Source: an uncultured Clostridia bacterium (GTDB taxonomy: Bacteria > Bacillota > Clostridia > Oscillospirales > UBA644). Taken from it: 64,000 nt of DNA. Shown here piece after piece: positions 50,184-59,869 of this stretch; within the stretch, counting starts at the first letter, position 1, and the number at the start of each line of letters is the position of its first letter. The notes under the pieces are model-generated. The model ran no database searches. It saw nothing but the letters and a program-made list of their open reading frames with translations, and was not told the origin of the DNA. Location: NCBI GenBank assembly GCA_948443805.1, contig CAOJUB010000001.1:241487-305486 (forward strand), in the 5' to 3' direction. A program made the translations under genes and the position numbers.

Positions 50184-51014
50184 ATGGAAGTGTTTTTGAT
50201 TTGTTTCTGCGCGCTGTTTCTTTTGTTTCTTTCATACTGCATGATTGTTTCCAATATTCTGACCGTTTCGGAGATTGCAGTGGAAAGCGAACGGCTTCCC
50301 GCCAGTTTTGACGGGTATCGGATTGTGCTGCTGACCGATCTTCATGATAAAAATTTCGGCCGTGACAACCGGCGGTTGATTGAGCGGGTGAAGACGCTGT
50401 CTCCGGATGTGATTTTATTCGGCGGCGATATGCATGAGACCTTGGATGACCGGGCGTTTTGCCGCCTGATTGAAGCGCTTTCCGGTATTGCACCGGTTTA
50501 TTCTTCGGAAGGAAACCATGATGCGTATTATCATCTTCGTTCCGATTATGCCGGATATTGTAAAAAAACCGAGGCCAGCGGGATGCGCAATTTGAATGGC
50601 CGGGTATTTCTGGAGAGCGCCGCCGGAGAAAAAATCGCATTGACCGGCATCAGCTATCATGCGTATACAAAAGACTGCCTTTCTTTCGATGAAGATTTTT
50701 TTAACCTGTTGCTTTTGCATAATCCGTTCTGTTTTGACGAGTTGTCTCAAAAACCGGATTTGATGCTGTCGGGACATGTGCACGGCGGTTTTGTCCGGCT
50801 TCCTCTGATCGGCGGCGTATTTGCGCCCGGCGCAGGCGTTTCTTTTCTGAAGCGGTTTTCCCGGGAGTTCTTTTTCCCCAAATATACCAAAGGGGTATAC
50901 GGCGATGAAACCGGCCGCCTTGTTGTTTCTCAGGGGCTGGGGCTGACCGCCCGTTTCCCGGTTCGGGTGATTCCGCCTGAAATTATCTGCGTGACGCTTC
51001 ACCGACCGTCGTGA
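50184..51014 (+). CDS. Membrane-anchored metallophosphoesterase (YkuE-like)
   Basis: 276 residues from the chosen ATG: an N-terminal helix (about 3-24) and a calcineurin-like domain with all metal motifs, LLTDLHDKNFG, GGDMHE, GNHDAYY, LLHNP and SGHVHGG. Relatives act on phospholipid-type or nucleotide substrates; the exact one is unknown. The start is uncertain: the track GTG at 50124 adds a very basic 20-residue tail encoded by purine-rich leader DNA, and a TTG at 50178 is also possible. Confidence 0.88.
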   Translation: MEVFLICFCALFLLFLSYCMIVSNILTVSEIAVESERLPASFDGYRIVLLTDLHDKNFGRDNRRLIERVKTLSPDVILFGGDMHETLDDRAFCRLIEALSGIAPVYSSEGNHDAYYHLRSDYAGYCKKTEASGMRNLNGRVFLESAAGEKIALTGISYHAYTKDCLSFDEDFFNLLLLHNPFCFDELSQKPDLMLSGHVHGGFVRLPLIGGVFAPGAGVSFLKRFSREFFFPKYTKGVYGDETGRLVVSQGLGLTARFPVRVIPPEIICVTLHRPS

Positions 51015-51068
51015 CGTTTTTATCTTTGTCGTAAGTGTTAAATTTTTCCGAAAAATGAGGCTTGACTC

Positions 51069-51097
51069 TTGCAAAAGAGGTCTGGTTGTGGTAAAAT
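51069..51097 (+). promoter_or_regulatory. Promoter of secG
   Basis: TTGCAA (51069-51074), 17 bp, TAAAAT (51092-51097). A TTGACT upstream is 24 bp away and is not preferred. Confidence 0.65.
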
Positions 51098-51144
51098 AAA
51101 CGCAGTATGTTATTGATTCCATAGTTCGGGAGGGGTGTTACGTT

Positions 51145-51399
51145 ATGAATATCATGATTATCGCATTGTCTATTGCTTTGATTGTTTTCTCGGTGATTCT
51201 TGTCGCCGTTATTCTTTTCCAGTCGAACCGTTCGGCCAATATGTCGGGAGCCGTTGCCGGCGCCGGCGCTGCCAACAACAATTTTTACGGCAAGAATAAG
51301 GGAATGACCCGTGAAATGCTGATGAAAAGGCTGACGGTTGTTTTCTCTATTCTGTTTGTTCTGATTGTTCTGGTTCTGAATATTCTGGAACTGATGTAA
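51145..51399 (+). CDS. secG: Preprotein translocase subunit SecG
   Basis: 84 residues, two helices (about 5-25 and 62-82) joined by a Gly/Ala/Asn-rich loop (NMSGAVAGAGAANNNFYGKN), the usual SecG shape; VILFQSNRSANMSG is the conserved segment. Accessory subunit of the SecYEG channel. Single gene with its own promoter and terminator. GGGAGGGG lies just before the ATG. Confidence 0.93.
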   Translation: MNIMIIALSIALIVFSVILVAVILFQSNRSANMSGAVAGAGAANNNFYGKNKGMTREMLMKRLTVVFSILFVLIVLVLNILELM

Positions 51400-51424
51400 T
51401 TGAATTGATACAAAAAGAATAAAA

Positions 51425-51464
51425 AAAAGCGCTTTCTTTGAAGAAAGCGCTTTTCATTTTTTAT
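51425..51464. terminator. Bidirectional terminator between secG and the LRR gene
   Basis: AAAAGCGCTTTCTT/AAGAAAGCGCTTTT (51425-51438 with 51441-51454), T-rich on both flanks. Confidence 0.88.
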
Positions 51465-51497
51465 GAGGGACAAAATCCTTTACGGATTTTGTCCCTC
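51465..51497. terminator. Second hairpin downstream of the LRR gene
   Basis: GAGGGACAAAATCC/GGATTTTGTCCCTC (51465-51478 with 51484-51497). No T-run of its own, but it precedes the previous hairpin on the minus strand, giving a double terminator there. Confidence 0.65.
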
Positions 51498-51566
51498 ACC
51501 GGTTCATTTTTTATTGCGTTATCGGTCGGGCTGTGATCGTCTTCAGAATAGGATTATACCTTACTA

Positions 51567-54030
51567 TCAGGACGCCTTCACGCCGATCGGATAGGGCAGA
51601 TTCGTCCATTTCGCCAGATAGCGGGCGAGAACCACGCTTTTGGCTGAGGAAATATTGCCGTCGTTGTTGAAATCGGCGGCGACTTTGTTGAAATTGTCGC
51701 TCATCACCCATTTTGCTAAGTAGCGGGAGGTCAGAACCTTGTCTTTTGAAGTAACCCGTTCATCGCCGTCCACATCGCCCCAGACAAAGGACTGCGTGCC
51801 GACCGTCGCAAAAACGACTTTTGAAGCCAGGAATGACCGAACATTTTCCGGCATCTGGATCACTTTCCATTCCGCCTCTGTGCCGGCATAGTGAATCTCA
51901 CTCAACGCATCGCAGCCAGTGAAAGCATTTTCCCCGATTTTAGCTACATTCAAAGGAATTACAACATTCGTCAACGAGGTGCAGCCGGAAAACGCATTGT
52001 TTCCGATTGCGGTTATGCTGTCAGGAAGAACTAACATAGACAGCGAAGCGCAGTCTTGAAAAGCGGAATCTCCGATTGCCGTTACTTTCACTCCGTTGAT
52101 CTCCGACGGAATCATGACATTGGCGGAAGAACCGGTATATTTTGTAACCGTTCCGGCGGTTTCGCCAAATTGATAATCAGCAGGGTTCGAAGAAACAAAC
52201 ACGACCTTCGGGGTCAGGAATTCCCAATCATCTGCGACCATCTCAATCGCTTGCCAATTTTCCTCCGTGCCGGAATAAAATACTGTATTTAAAGAAGAGC
52301 AACCGAAAAAAGCAGGATAGATAGCAAGTGCCGTGCCTGTTGCCTCAAAATCCCCAATACGCGTCACGCTGGCAGGAATTGTTACATTTGTTAGAGAGGT
52401 GCAATTGCTAAAAGTATATTCTCTGATTACCGTCACACTTGACGGAACTGTATAAGAATTTGCCTTTTTCCCTGCGGGATAAGAAATTAAAGTTTTTTTA
52501 TCTTTGGAAAAAAGTACGCCATCGACAGAAGTATAACTCTTGTTGGATTCAGAAACTTTGATTTCTGTCAATGAGGTGCAGTTGAAAAAAGCTTCTGACT
52601 GGATTGTCGTCACACTGTCCGGAATTGTCACGTTTGTCAACGATGTACAGCCTTCAAAAGCCATCCACCCAATTGTCGTCACGCTGTCCGGAATCGTAAC
52701 GCTTGTCAACGAAGTGCAACCGTAAAAAGTATAATCCCCGATTCCCGTCACTTTTACGCCGTAGATCTCTTCCGGGATAACGACCTCAGCCTCAGAACCG
52801 ATATAATCTGTAATTGTTCCGGTTGCTACATCAAATATAAAATCAGATTGGAGAAAAGAAAGAAAGCTTACTTTCGGAGTCAAAAAATCACGGTCATCTG
52901 TTGACATCGAAATTGATTGCCAAGCTTCTTCTGTTCCGGCATAGTATATCGTTAAATAGAAATTGCCCCAAAAAGCGGAATTCCTGATTGTCGTCACACT
53001 GTCTGGAATAGCCACTTGTGTCAACGAGGCGCAATTTCCAAAAGCATTAGCCCCAAGTTCCGTCACACCATTTGGAATCGTCACACTCGTCAGCGAGGTG
53101 CAGCTTAAAAAAGCAGAAGACCCGATTTCGGTCGCACTGTCTGGAATCGTTACGCTTGTCAGCGAGCTGCAATCGGAAAACGCGGAATCCCCGATTGTCG
53201 TCACACTATTCGGAATTGTTATGCTTGTCAACGAGGTACAGCCTCCAAAAGCCCACCAATTGTTGTCACACTGTCAGGAATCGTGACGCTTGTCAACGAA
53301 GTACAACTAAAAAAAGCATTTTCCCTGATTGTCGTCACACTATCCGGAATCGAATAACTTCCGGATTTCCCGCTGGGGAAATAAACGAGTTCTTTTTTAT
53401 CTTTCGTGAAAAGTACACCATCGATAGAAGAATAAGCGGTATTTTTTTTCCGCCACATTGATTTCTGTCAGTGAGGAGCATCGGGTAAAAGCATAATCGT
53501 CGATTGTCGTCACACTATTCGGAATCGTTACGCTCGTCAGCGAGGTGCAACTAAAAAAAAGCACTTTCCCTGATTCTCGTCACATTGTCCGGAATCGTTA
53601 CGCTTGTCAACGAGGTGCAATCGTAAAAAGCAGATTTCCCGATTTCCGTTACACTGTTCGGAATTGTTATGCTTGTCAGCGAGGTGCAACCATTAAAAGC
53701 AGAATACTTGATTTCCGTTACACTGTCCGGAATCGTTACGCTTGTCAGCGAGGTGCAACCTTCAAAAGCAGAATCCCCGATTGTTGTCACCTTTACGCCG
53801 TTAATCTCTTCCGGGATAACGACCTCAGCCGCAGAACCGATATATTCTTCAATTGTTCCGGTTGCTGCGTGAAACCGGAAATCCGAAGCTGGCGTTGCCT
53901 CAGAAACCGTTTCTATAGCCGCTGTGGGAAGTTCAACGGTCGGCAGCAAACCGATCATCAGCGCTGTAACCAACACCATGGCGAAAAAAGACAAGCTTTT
54001 TCGTCTCCAATTTTTCAATATTTTCCCCAT
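51567..54030 (-). pseudogene. BspA-type LRR surface protein with C-terminal dockerin, frameshifted
   Basis: Reads as one ~820-residue protein broken by three single-base frame changes. Order: signal peptide (MGKILKNWRRKSLSFFAMVL), three regions of BspA-type LRR_5 repeats (FxGCTSLTSVTIPDSVTxIG), some after DFRFHAATGTIEEYIGSAAE-like spacers, and a type I dockerin (about the last 70 residues; GDVDGDERVTSKDKVLTSRY, DFNNDGNISSAKSVVLARYL). Breaks lie near 53551 (eight-A run), 53440 (eight-T run on plus) and 53265 (a missing G). The frames resume exactly, so the lesions are recent or are sequence errors. Track pieces: 53551-54030, 53228-53458, 51567-53231. Probably a cell-surface or scaffold-docked adhesin. 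Confidence 0.8.
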
Positions 54031-54049
54031 TTTTATGGTCCTTTTCTTC

Positions 54050-54499
54050 TTATTTGCCAGTGGAGCCGAATCCGCCTTCTCCCCGGTCGGTTTCTTCTAA
54101 GGTTTCGGCTTCGGTAAATTCGGCTGTCAGATAGGGGGTAATGACCAGCTGGGCAACGCGCTCTCGGTTTGCGATTTGCTGCGGCTGATCGGAATGATTA
54201 TGGAGTACGACCATGATTTCTCCCCGGTAGTCGCTGTCGATTACCCCGACTTTATTGGCGGGCGCTAAGCCGCGCTTGCAGGCAATCCCGCTTCTGGCAT
54301 AGACCAGCCCTGCGTAACCGTCGGGGATTTCGATTGAAAGTCCGGTCGGGATAAAGGCGGTTTGGTGCGGCTCGATGACGACGGCGGCATCCTCCGTGCA
54401 GGCATACAGATCGGCGCCGGCGGCAAAGGGCGTTGCATAGGCGGGCATGATAGCTTCGGGCTTTAATTTTTTTATTTTTACCGGTATTTTTTGATTCAT
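54050..54499 (-). CDS. dut: dUTP diphosphatase
   Basis: 149 residues, trimeric dUTPase. All five motifs are visible: AGADLYA, ARSGIA, GVIDSDYRGEI, RVAQLVI and the C-terminal EGGFGSTGK. It removes dUTP and supplies dUMP for thymidylate. It follows nrdG by 28 bp, completing a deoxynucleotide operon (nrdD-nrdG-dut). Confidence 0.96.
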   Translation of the reverse strand: MNQKIPVKIKKLKPEAIMPAYATPFAAGADLYACTEDAAVVIEPHQTAFIPTGLSIEIPDGYAGLVYARSGIACKRGLAPANKVGVIDSDYRGEIMVVLHNHSDQPQQIANRERVAQLVITPYLTAEFTEAETLEETDRGEGGFGSTGK

Positions 54500-54527
54500 T
54501 GTTCATTTCCTTTCCTATTTTTTATTT

Positions 54528-55091
54528 TTATGCGTCTTCAATGTTTCCGCTGCCCATTTTTCTTTCCCAGACGCCGGGAAGAAGAACCCCTTTTTGTTCT
54601 GCCAGCGATTTTTTTACATCAAGGATTCTTTGATTCGCCGAGCCCCGGAACAGCAGCGCCGGGTTTTTTTGTTCTTCGATAAATTTTCCGTCCACCAGCA
54701 CGTCGATTTGAGAGAGGAGAGCCGTTGCTGTTTCCGGATTCCCGACTCTTCCGGGGAGTAAATCTCTGTCAAGGTCAAAGCCTGTATAGCACCAGATGTC
54801 TTTTTGCGGATATTGTTTTTGGAATTCTTTGACCAGATGCAGCAGCCCTTCCTGATTTTCCGGTTCGAAAGGTTCTCCGCCCAAAAGGGAGAGCCCGGCG
54901 ATATAATCGTGACGGAGAGCGGAAAGAATTTCTTCTTCGGTCTGTTCGGTAAATTCAGCGCCGTAGGCAAAGTCCCAGGCTTCCCGGTTGAAACAGTTTT
55001 TGCAGTGATGCCGGCATCCGCTGACAAACAGGGAGACCCGGACGCCCGGTCCGTTAGCGATATCGTTTTTTTTGATGGCCGCGTAATTCAA
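54528..55091 (-). CDS. nrdG: Anaerobic ribonucleotide reductase activating protein NrdG
   Basis: 187-residue radical-SAM activase that generates the glycyl radical on NrdD. CRHHCKNCF is the CxxxCxxC cluster motif, SLLGGEPFEPENQ the SAM-binding GGEP. The start is TTG at 55091, set by AAAGGAGG nine bases upstream (LNYAAIKKNDIANGPGVRVS); the track adds 57 unsupported codons reaching into the nrdD gene. Confidence 0.94.
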   Translation of the reverse strand: MNYAAIKKNDIANGPGVRVSLFVSGCRHHCKNCFNREAWDFAYGAEFTEQTEEEILSALRHDYIAGLSLLGGEPFEPENQEGLLHLVKEFQKQYPQKDIWCYTGFDLDRDLLPGRVGNPETATALLSQIDVLVDGKFIEEQKNPALLFRGSANQRILDVKKSLAEQKGVLLPGVWERKMGSGNIEDA

Positions 55092-55173
55092 TGCGGTGTT
55101 CCTCCTTTTTAAAGCGGCGGGGAGTATTTTTGATTCGGAACGGGGCGCTTTTGCGCCCCGTTTTTTTGTCGGA

Positions 55174-57351
55174 TCAGAGATGCAGAACGCGCTCTTTGAT
55201 TTCCTGGGTTCGGCCCTGGTTCCAGAACTGGGTTCCGATATAACCGCAGGTTCTTCTGGCAACGTTCATGGTGTTTTGGTCGGTGTTGCCGCAGTTCGGG
55301 CATCGCCAGACCAGTTTTCCGTCTTCGTCTTCGTTGATTTCAATCTCGCCGTCGTAGCCGCAGTGCTGGCAATAGTCGCTTTTGGTGTTCAGCTCGGCGT
55401 ACATGATGTTATCGTAAATGAACTTCATTACCGAAAGAACCGCGTCAAGATTGTTCTGCATATTCGGAACTTCAACATAGGAGATGGCGCCGCCGGGAGA
55501 AAGCGCTTGGAATTTTGCTTCCAGCGTCAGTTTCTCAAACGCGTCCATTTCTTCGGTAACATGCACGTGATAGCTGTTGGTAATGTAGTTTTTGTCGGTA
55601 ACGCCCTTCACGATACCGAAACGCTGCTGCAGGCATTTTGCAAATTTGTAGGTGGTGCTTTCAAGCGGCGTTCCGTAAAGCGAGTAGTCGATGTTCTCGG
55701 CGGCTTTCCATTTAGCCGTATATTCGTTGAGCTTTTTCATGATGTCCAGGCCGAGTTTTTCGCCTTCCGGTTCGGTAAGTTTTTTGCCGTTCAGGCTGTA
55801 AACGCATTCCCAGAGACCGGCATAGCCAAGGGAAAGGGTGGAATAACCGCCGTGGAGATATTGGTCTATTTTTTCTCCTTTTTTCAGGCGGAGCAGCGCG
55901 CCGTACTGCCAGAGAATCGGCGCGGCGTCGGAATAGGTTCCGGTCAGCCGTTCATGGCGGCACTGCAGCGCCCGGTGGCAGATTTCCATCCGTTCGTCGA
56001 AAATTTCCCAGAACTTATCAATATCTTTGTTGGCGGAAAGGCCGATATCGACCAGATTGACCGTAACAACGCCCTGGTTGAACCGTCCGTAATATTTCGG
56101 TTTGCCTTCTTCGTCGACATACGGTGTGAGGAAGCTTCGGCAGCCCATACAGGTATAGCAATGGCCGTCGCCGTTCTTGTCGATTTTGTTCTGCAGCATG
56201 ATTTTTTCGGAAATATAGTCGGGAACCATCCGTTTTGCCGTGCATTTGGCTGCGAGTTTCGTCAGATAAAAATAGGGGCTGTCTTCTTTGATATTATCTT
56301 CTTCCAGCACATAAATCAGTTTGGGGAAAGCGGGGGTAATCCATACTCCCTTTTCATTTTTTACGCCCTGGTAGCGCTGTTTGAGGGTTTCTTCAATAAT
56401 CAGCGCAAGGTCGCTTTTTTCCTGCGGATTTTTTGCTTCGTTCAGATACATGAACACGGTGACGAAAGGCGCCTGTCCGTTGGTCGTCATAAGGGTAACG
56501 ACCTGATACTGGATCATCTGCACGCCGTTTTTAACTTCCTCGCGCAGCCGTTTTTCGGTAATCTTGGCGATCTTTTCTTCGGAAATATCTTCGCCGATTT
56601 GCGCCATTTCTTCTTCGACCTGTTTTCTGATTTTCTTTCGGCTGATGTCAACGAATGGAGCCAGATGCGTCAGGCTGATGCTCTGGCCGCCGTACTGGCA
56701 GGAAGCCACTTGGGCGATAATCTGCGTAGCGATATTGCAGGCGGTAGAGAAACTGTGCGGTTTTTCGATCATGGTTCCGCTGATGACGGTTCCGTTTTGC
56801 AGCATGTCCTCCAGATTAACCAGATCGCAGTTGTGCATATGCTGGGCAAAATAGTCTGCGTCATGGAAATGGAGGATTCCCTGTTCATGAGCGGTGACAA
56901 TGTCGTTCGGCAGCAGGATTCTTTTGGTGATGTCTTTGCTGACTTCGCCGGCCATATAGTCGCGCTGTACGCTGTTGACCGTCGGATTTTTATTGGAATT
57001 TTCCTGCTTGACTTCTTCGTTGTTGCATTCAATCAGGCTCAGAATCTGATCGTCGGTGGTGTTGGATTTCCGGACGAGCGCGCGGTTGTAGCGGTAGGTG
57101 ATATACCGTCTGGCAACGTCGAAAGCTCTCTGGTTCATGATCTGATCTTCGACCATGTCCTGGATTTCTTCAACGGTGAGCGCGCGGTTGATATTCAGCG
57201 CGGCGCTTTCCACGTCTTCGGCAATCCGTTTGATTTGAACTTTGGACATTCTTGCGCTGGGAACAACGCTGTCGTTGGCTTTGGTTACGGCAACAACAAT
57301 TTTTTCGGGGTCGAAAATAACTTCTGTTCCGCTCCGTTTAATGATTTTCAT
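55174..57351 (-). CDS. nrdD: Anaerobic ribonucleoside-triphosphate reductase NrdD
   Basis: 725 residues, class III reductase making dNTPs without oxygen. N-terminal ATP-cone (MKIIKRSGTEVIFDPEKIVV), catalytic ten-stranded barrel, C-terminal zinc ribbon (CQHCGYDGEIEI, CPNCGNTDQ) and glycyl-radical loop RRTCGYIGTQFWNQGR. No aerobic reductase is seen in the window. Expression probably follows NrdR, whose box-like sites overlap the promoter. A CGGGGCGC hairpin lies between it and nrdG. Confidence 0.97.
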   Translation of the reverse strand: MKIIKRSGTEVIFDPEKIVVAVTKANDSVVPSARMSKVQIKRIAEDVESAALNINRALTVEEIQDMVEDQIMNQRAFDVARRYITYRYNRALVRKSNTTDDQILSLIECNNEEVKQENSNKNPTVNSVQRDYMAGEVSKDITKRILLPNDIVTAHEQGILHFHDADYFAQHMHNCDLVNLEDMLQNGTVISGTMIEKPHSFSTACNIATQIIAQVASCQYGGQSISLTHLAPFVDISRKKIRKQVEEEMAQIGEDISEEKIAKITEKRLREEVKNGVQMIQYQVVTLMTTNGQAPFVTVFMYLNEAKNPQEKSDLALIIEETLKQRYQGVKNEKGVWITPAFPKLIYVLEEDNIKEDSPYFYLTKLAAKCTAKRMVPDYISEKIMLQNKIDKNGDGHCYTCMGCRSFLTPYVDEEGKPKYYGRFNQGVVTVNLVDIGLSANKDIDKFWEIFDERMEICHRALQCRHERLTGTYSDAAPILWQYGALLRLKKGEKIDQYLHGGYSTLSLGYAGLWECVYSLNGKKLTEPEGEKLGLDIMKKLNEYTAKWKAAENIDYSLYGTPLESTTYKFAKCLQQRFGIVKGVTDKNYITNSYHVHVTEEMDAFEKLTLEAKFQALSPGGAISYVEVPNMQNNLDAVLSVMKFIYDNIMYAELNTKSDYCQHCGYDGEIEINEDEDGKLVWRCPNCGNTDQNTMNVARRTCGYIGTQFWNQGRTQEIKERVLHL

Positions 57352-57488
57352 GATTCTCCTCCTGATTTCAAAATCTATATTTTGTATTTTTTCTTTTTTG
57401 CAGAAATTTGTTGCAGAGGACGTTTTTTGTTCGTAACTCGGCGGTGATTCCGCAGATTCCTTCTTTTGTGCAAAGTGCCAGTGCTTTT

Positions 57489-57517
57489 ATTATAACAAGA
57501 TATTGTATGTTTGTCAA
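57489..57517 (-). promoter_or_regulatory. Promoter of nrdD-nrdG-dut
   Basis: On the minus strand TTGACA (57512-57517), 17 bp, TATAAT (57489-57494), all consensus. Confidence 0.9.
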
Positions 57518-57540
57518 GGGGTTTTTACAAGATATTGAAT
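57495..57540 (-). promoter_or_regulatory. Tandem NrdR-like boxes
   Basis: ACAAGATATTGTAT (57495-57508) fills the spacer between -35 and -10; ACAAGATATTGAAT (57527-57540) lies 32 bp away start to start, three helical turns. Paired boxes at this spacing in front of an nrd operon are typical of the NrdR repressor. Confidence 0.78.
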
Positions 57541-57614
57541 ATTTTTTCTGTTTTTCTTTTTTCTTTCTGAATGGAGAGCGTTTTCTGGACAGGGAGCAGA
57601 TCGTTTTCGGCAGG

Positions 57615-57651
57615 GAAAAAAGTGCGCAGCCGGTTTCCCGGGCTGCGCACT
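57615..57651 (-). terminator. Terminator of the PcrA-type helicase gene
   Basis: On the minus strand AGTGCGCAGCC/GGCTGCGCACT (57621-57651) followed by a run of T. Confidence 0.85.
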
Positions 57652-57688
57652 ATATCTTGTGTTGACAGCAAGCTATGTCATTTACTTT

Positions 57689-59845
57689 TTACGGTTCTTT
57701 TTGCAGTTTTGCCCGGAAGGTGATTGTCCTCGGGGTTGACAGGCCGTCGAATTGGATCAGGTAGGCGGATTTTTCCGGGTCGGTTCCGGTAATGGTCCCT
57801 ACGCCGAACACGCTGTGCCGGATCCGGTCTCCGGGCGAAAATTCCGGAAGTCTTTCGGCTGCGGCCATGCACCGGTTGTTCCAGACGATTTGTTCTTTGG
57901 CTTCGGCAATCAGACTGTCGGCCGGTTTCTGATCGCAGCAGAGATTTTGGTCGCCGATGTCGAAAATAAACCGGGAGGGATAACGAAATGATCCGTCGAA
58001 GTTCCGGCCTTCCGCATCGGAGATCATCAAGCTTTTTTCCGCCCGCGTCAAGGCGACGAAGGCAAGCCGGCGTTCTTCTTCCATTGCCTGCATTGTGTCG
58101 GTTTTTTTAGCGGGGAACATCCCCTCGCTCATTCCGCCCAGGAAAACATAGGGGAATTCCAGCCCTTTTGCGGTATGAACAGTCATCAGCCGAACCTTTT
58201 CTCCGCTGCCGTCGGCATCGCTGTTGGTAAACAGCGCGACATGGCGCAGATAGTCCTCCGGCGTGCTTTCTTCTCCGCAGGAAATTTCGTATTCGTAGAC
58301 CGATTGTTTGAGTTCCGCCAGATTATCCAGCCGTTCCTGACTCCCTTCTGTCCGGAGCATCCGTTCATATCCGCTTTTGTTGAGCAGGGCGGAAAGGAGT
58401 TCGGAACACTGCGCGTGGGCGGCGCTTTCCGAAAAGGTTTCGATAAGCGAAACAAAAGCAGCGGCTTTCGTTCCTTTCAGCAGATCATGTTCCAGATTGC
58501 GGCAGAGCGATTCGTAAAGCGAGCAGCGGTTTTCCGCCGCGTATTCCTGCAAAAACTGCATCCGCCGCTTGCCGAGGTTCCGTTTGGGAAGATTTGCGAT
58601 CCGGAGAAAGGAGAGATCATCCCGGTAAACGACCATCCGCAGATAGGAAAGCGCGTCTTTGATTTCTGCGCGGCCGAAAAACTGAACGCCGCTGTAAATG
58701 GTGTAGGGGATTTTTTCCCGGAGGAAGATTTCCTCCAGGTTCCGGGTGATATAATGCGCCCGGTAAAGAATGGTGATGTCTTTGGGCGAAACGCCTTTTT
58801 CGCTGAGCACCTGGATTTGGCGAGCGATCCATTCCGCTTCTTTTTCGGCTGTTTTTGCATGGTGCCAGACGACGGTTTCTCCGTCGGGAAGGATTGGCAG
58901 AAGTTCCTTGCGGATCCGAACTTTATTTTGACCGATCAATGCATTTGCCGCCGCGAGAATCTGCGGGGTGGAACGGTAGTTTTTCATCATCATGATGGTT
59001 TTTGTCGGGGGGAATGCCTGGTCGAAATCCAGCAGGTAGCGGACGTTTGCTCCCCGCCAGGTATAGATTGTCTGGTCGGGGTCGCCGACAACAAAAAGGT
59101 TTTTATGGTAACCGCACAAAACCTCCATGAGCCGGTACTGCAATTCGTCTATATCCTGAAATTCGTCGATCATGATATATTCCAGGCGTTTCTGCCATTT
59201 CAGGCGGATGTCTTCGTTTTGATCGAAGATATAGAGAGAAAACAGGATTAAATCGTTATAGTCCAATCCGAAACATTTTTTTTCCTGATAGAGGTAGCCG
59301 TAAAAAATAATATCCGAAGGGTCGGTTGCTTCCTGATATTTTTTGAAAAGCTCTTCCTGCGACATTGCGATCATATCGAGATAATAATCGGGCTGTGTTT
59401 TGTTTTTTCGGATTTCAATCATGTCCCGCGCTTTGCTGTACGTCATGTTCCGGAGAGTCAGGTTCCGTTCTTCATAAATGATTTTCAGCATAGAGTCGAT
59501 ATCGGCGTTGTCCAGAACCAGAAAATTTTTCGGATACTGCACGGCATGGCTGTCTTCCTGCAGAACAGAAACGCAGAAGCCGTGAAACGTGTTGATATAG
59601 CCGGTGTCGTTGTCTCCTGTCAGCTGGTGAATCCTTCGCCTCATTTCGCCGGCGGATTTATTGGTAAAGGTGACGCAGAGAATGTTTCCGGGAAGAACCC
59701 CGATTTCTTCAACCAGATAAGCGAAACGGTGGGAGAGCGCGCGGGTTTTTCCCGAACCGGCTCCGGCAATTACCCGGACGAACCCTTCGGTTTCGGTTAC
59801 GGCCTGCTTTTGTTCGTCGTTTAATCCTTCTAAAATATGCGGCAT
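57689..59845 (-). CDS. UvrD/PcrA-type superfamily 1 DNA helicase
   Basis: 718-residue 3'-5' ATP-dependent helicase. Motif I GAGSGKTRALSHR, motif II DEFQDIDELQ, motif III VGDPDQTIYTWRGANV, motif IV KNYRSTPQI, motif V TVHTAKGLEFPYVFLGG, motif VI EERRLAFVALTRA. The C-terminus FSPGDRIRHSVFGVGTITGT resembles the Tudor-like PcrA tail that contacts RNA polymerase. Slightly shorter than typical PcrA (~730-750), so it may be PcrA or a UvrD-like paralogue. Confidence 0.93.
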   Translation of the reverse strand: MPHILEGLNDEQKQAVTETEGFVRVIAGAGSGKTRALSHRFAYLVEEIGVLPGNILCVTFTNKSAGEMRRRIHQLTGDNDTGYINTFHGFCVSVLQEDSHAVQYPKNFLVLDNADIDSMLKIIYEERNLTLRNMTYSKARDMIEIRKNKTQPDYYLDMIAMSQEELFKKYQEATDPSDIIFYGYLYQEKKCFGLDYNDLILFSLYIFDQNEDIRLKWQKRLEYIMIDEFQDIDELQYRLMEVLCGYHKNLFVVGDPDQTIYTWRGANVRYLLDFDQAFPPTKTIMMMKNYRSTPQILAAANALIGQNKVRIRKELLPILPDGETVVWHHAKTAEKEAEWIARQIQVLSEKGVSPKDITILYRAHYITRNLEEIFLREKIPYTIYSGVQFFGRAEIKDALSYLRMVVYRDDLSFLRIANLPKRNLGKRRMQFLQEYAAENRCSLYESLCRNLEHDLLKGTKAAAFVSLIETFSESAAHAQCSELLSALLNKSGYERMLRTEGSQERLDNLAELKQSVYEYEISCGEESTPEDYLRHVALFTNSDADGSGEKVRLMTVHTAKGLEFPYVFLGGMSEGMFPAKKTDTMQAMEEERRLAFVALTRAEKSLMISDAEGRNFDGSFRYPSRFIFDIGDQNLCCDQKPADSLIAEAKEQIVWNNRCMAAAERLPEFSPGDRIRHSVFGVGTITGTDPEKSAYLIQFDGLSTPRTITFRAKLQKEP

Positions 59846-59869
59846 GTCAATGGCCGTTCCTTTCCTGAT

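Larger units (their letters stand above)
57352..57688. other. 337-bp intergenic region: nrdD promoter/NrdR boxes and helicase terminator
   Basis: From left: an nrdD leader of about 130 nt, promoter 57489-57517 with tandem NrdR-like boxes, and the terminator of the minus-strand helicase gene at 57621-57651. No gene seen. Confidence 0.7.

Noticed and set aside
55141-55167. Terminator CGGGGCGC-TTTT-GCGCCCCG with T7 on the plus strand
   Set aside because: No plus-strand gene ends there. On the transcribed minus strand the T-run is on the wrong side, so it is probably only an mRNA hairpin between nrdD and nrdG.
55096-57447. 783-codon plus-strand ORF
   Set aside because: Fully antisense to nrdD, whose domains and glycyl-radical motif are unmistakable. 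The plus frame gives a low-complexity Phe/Val/Gly-rich product with no ribosome site.
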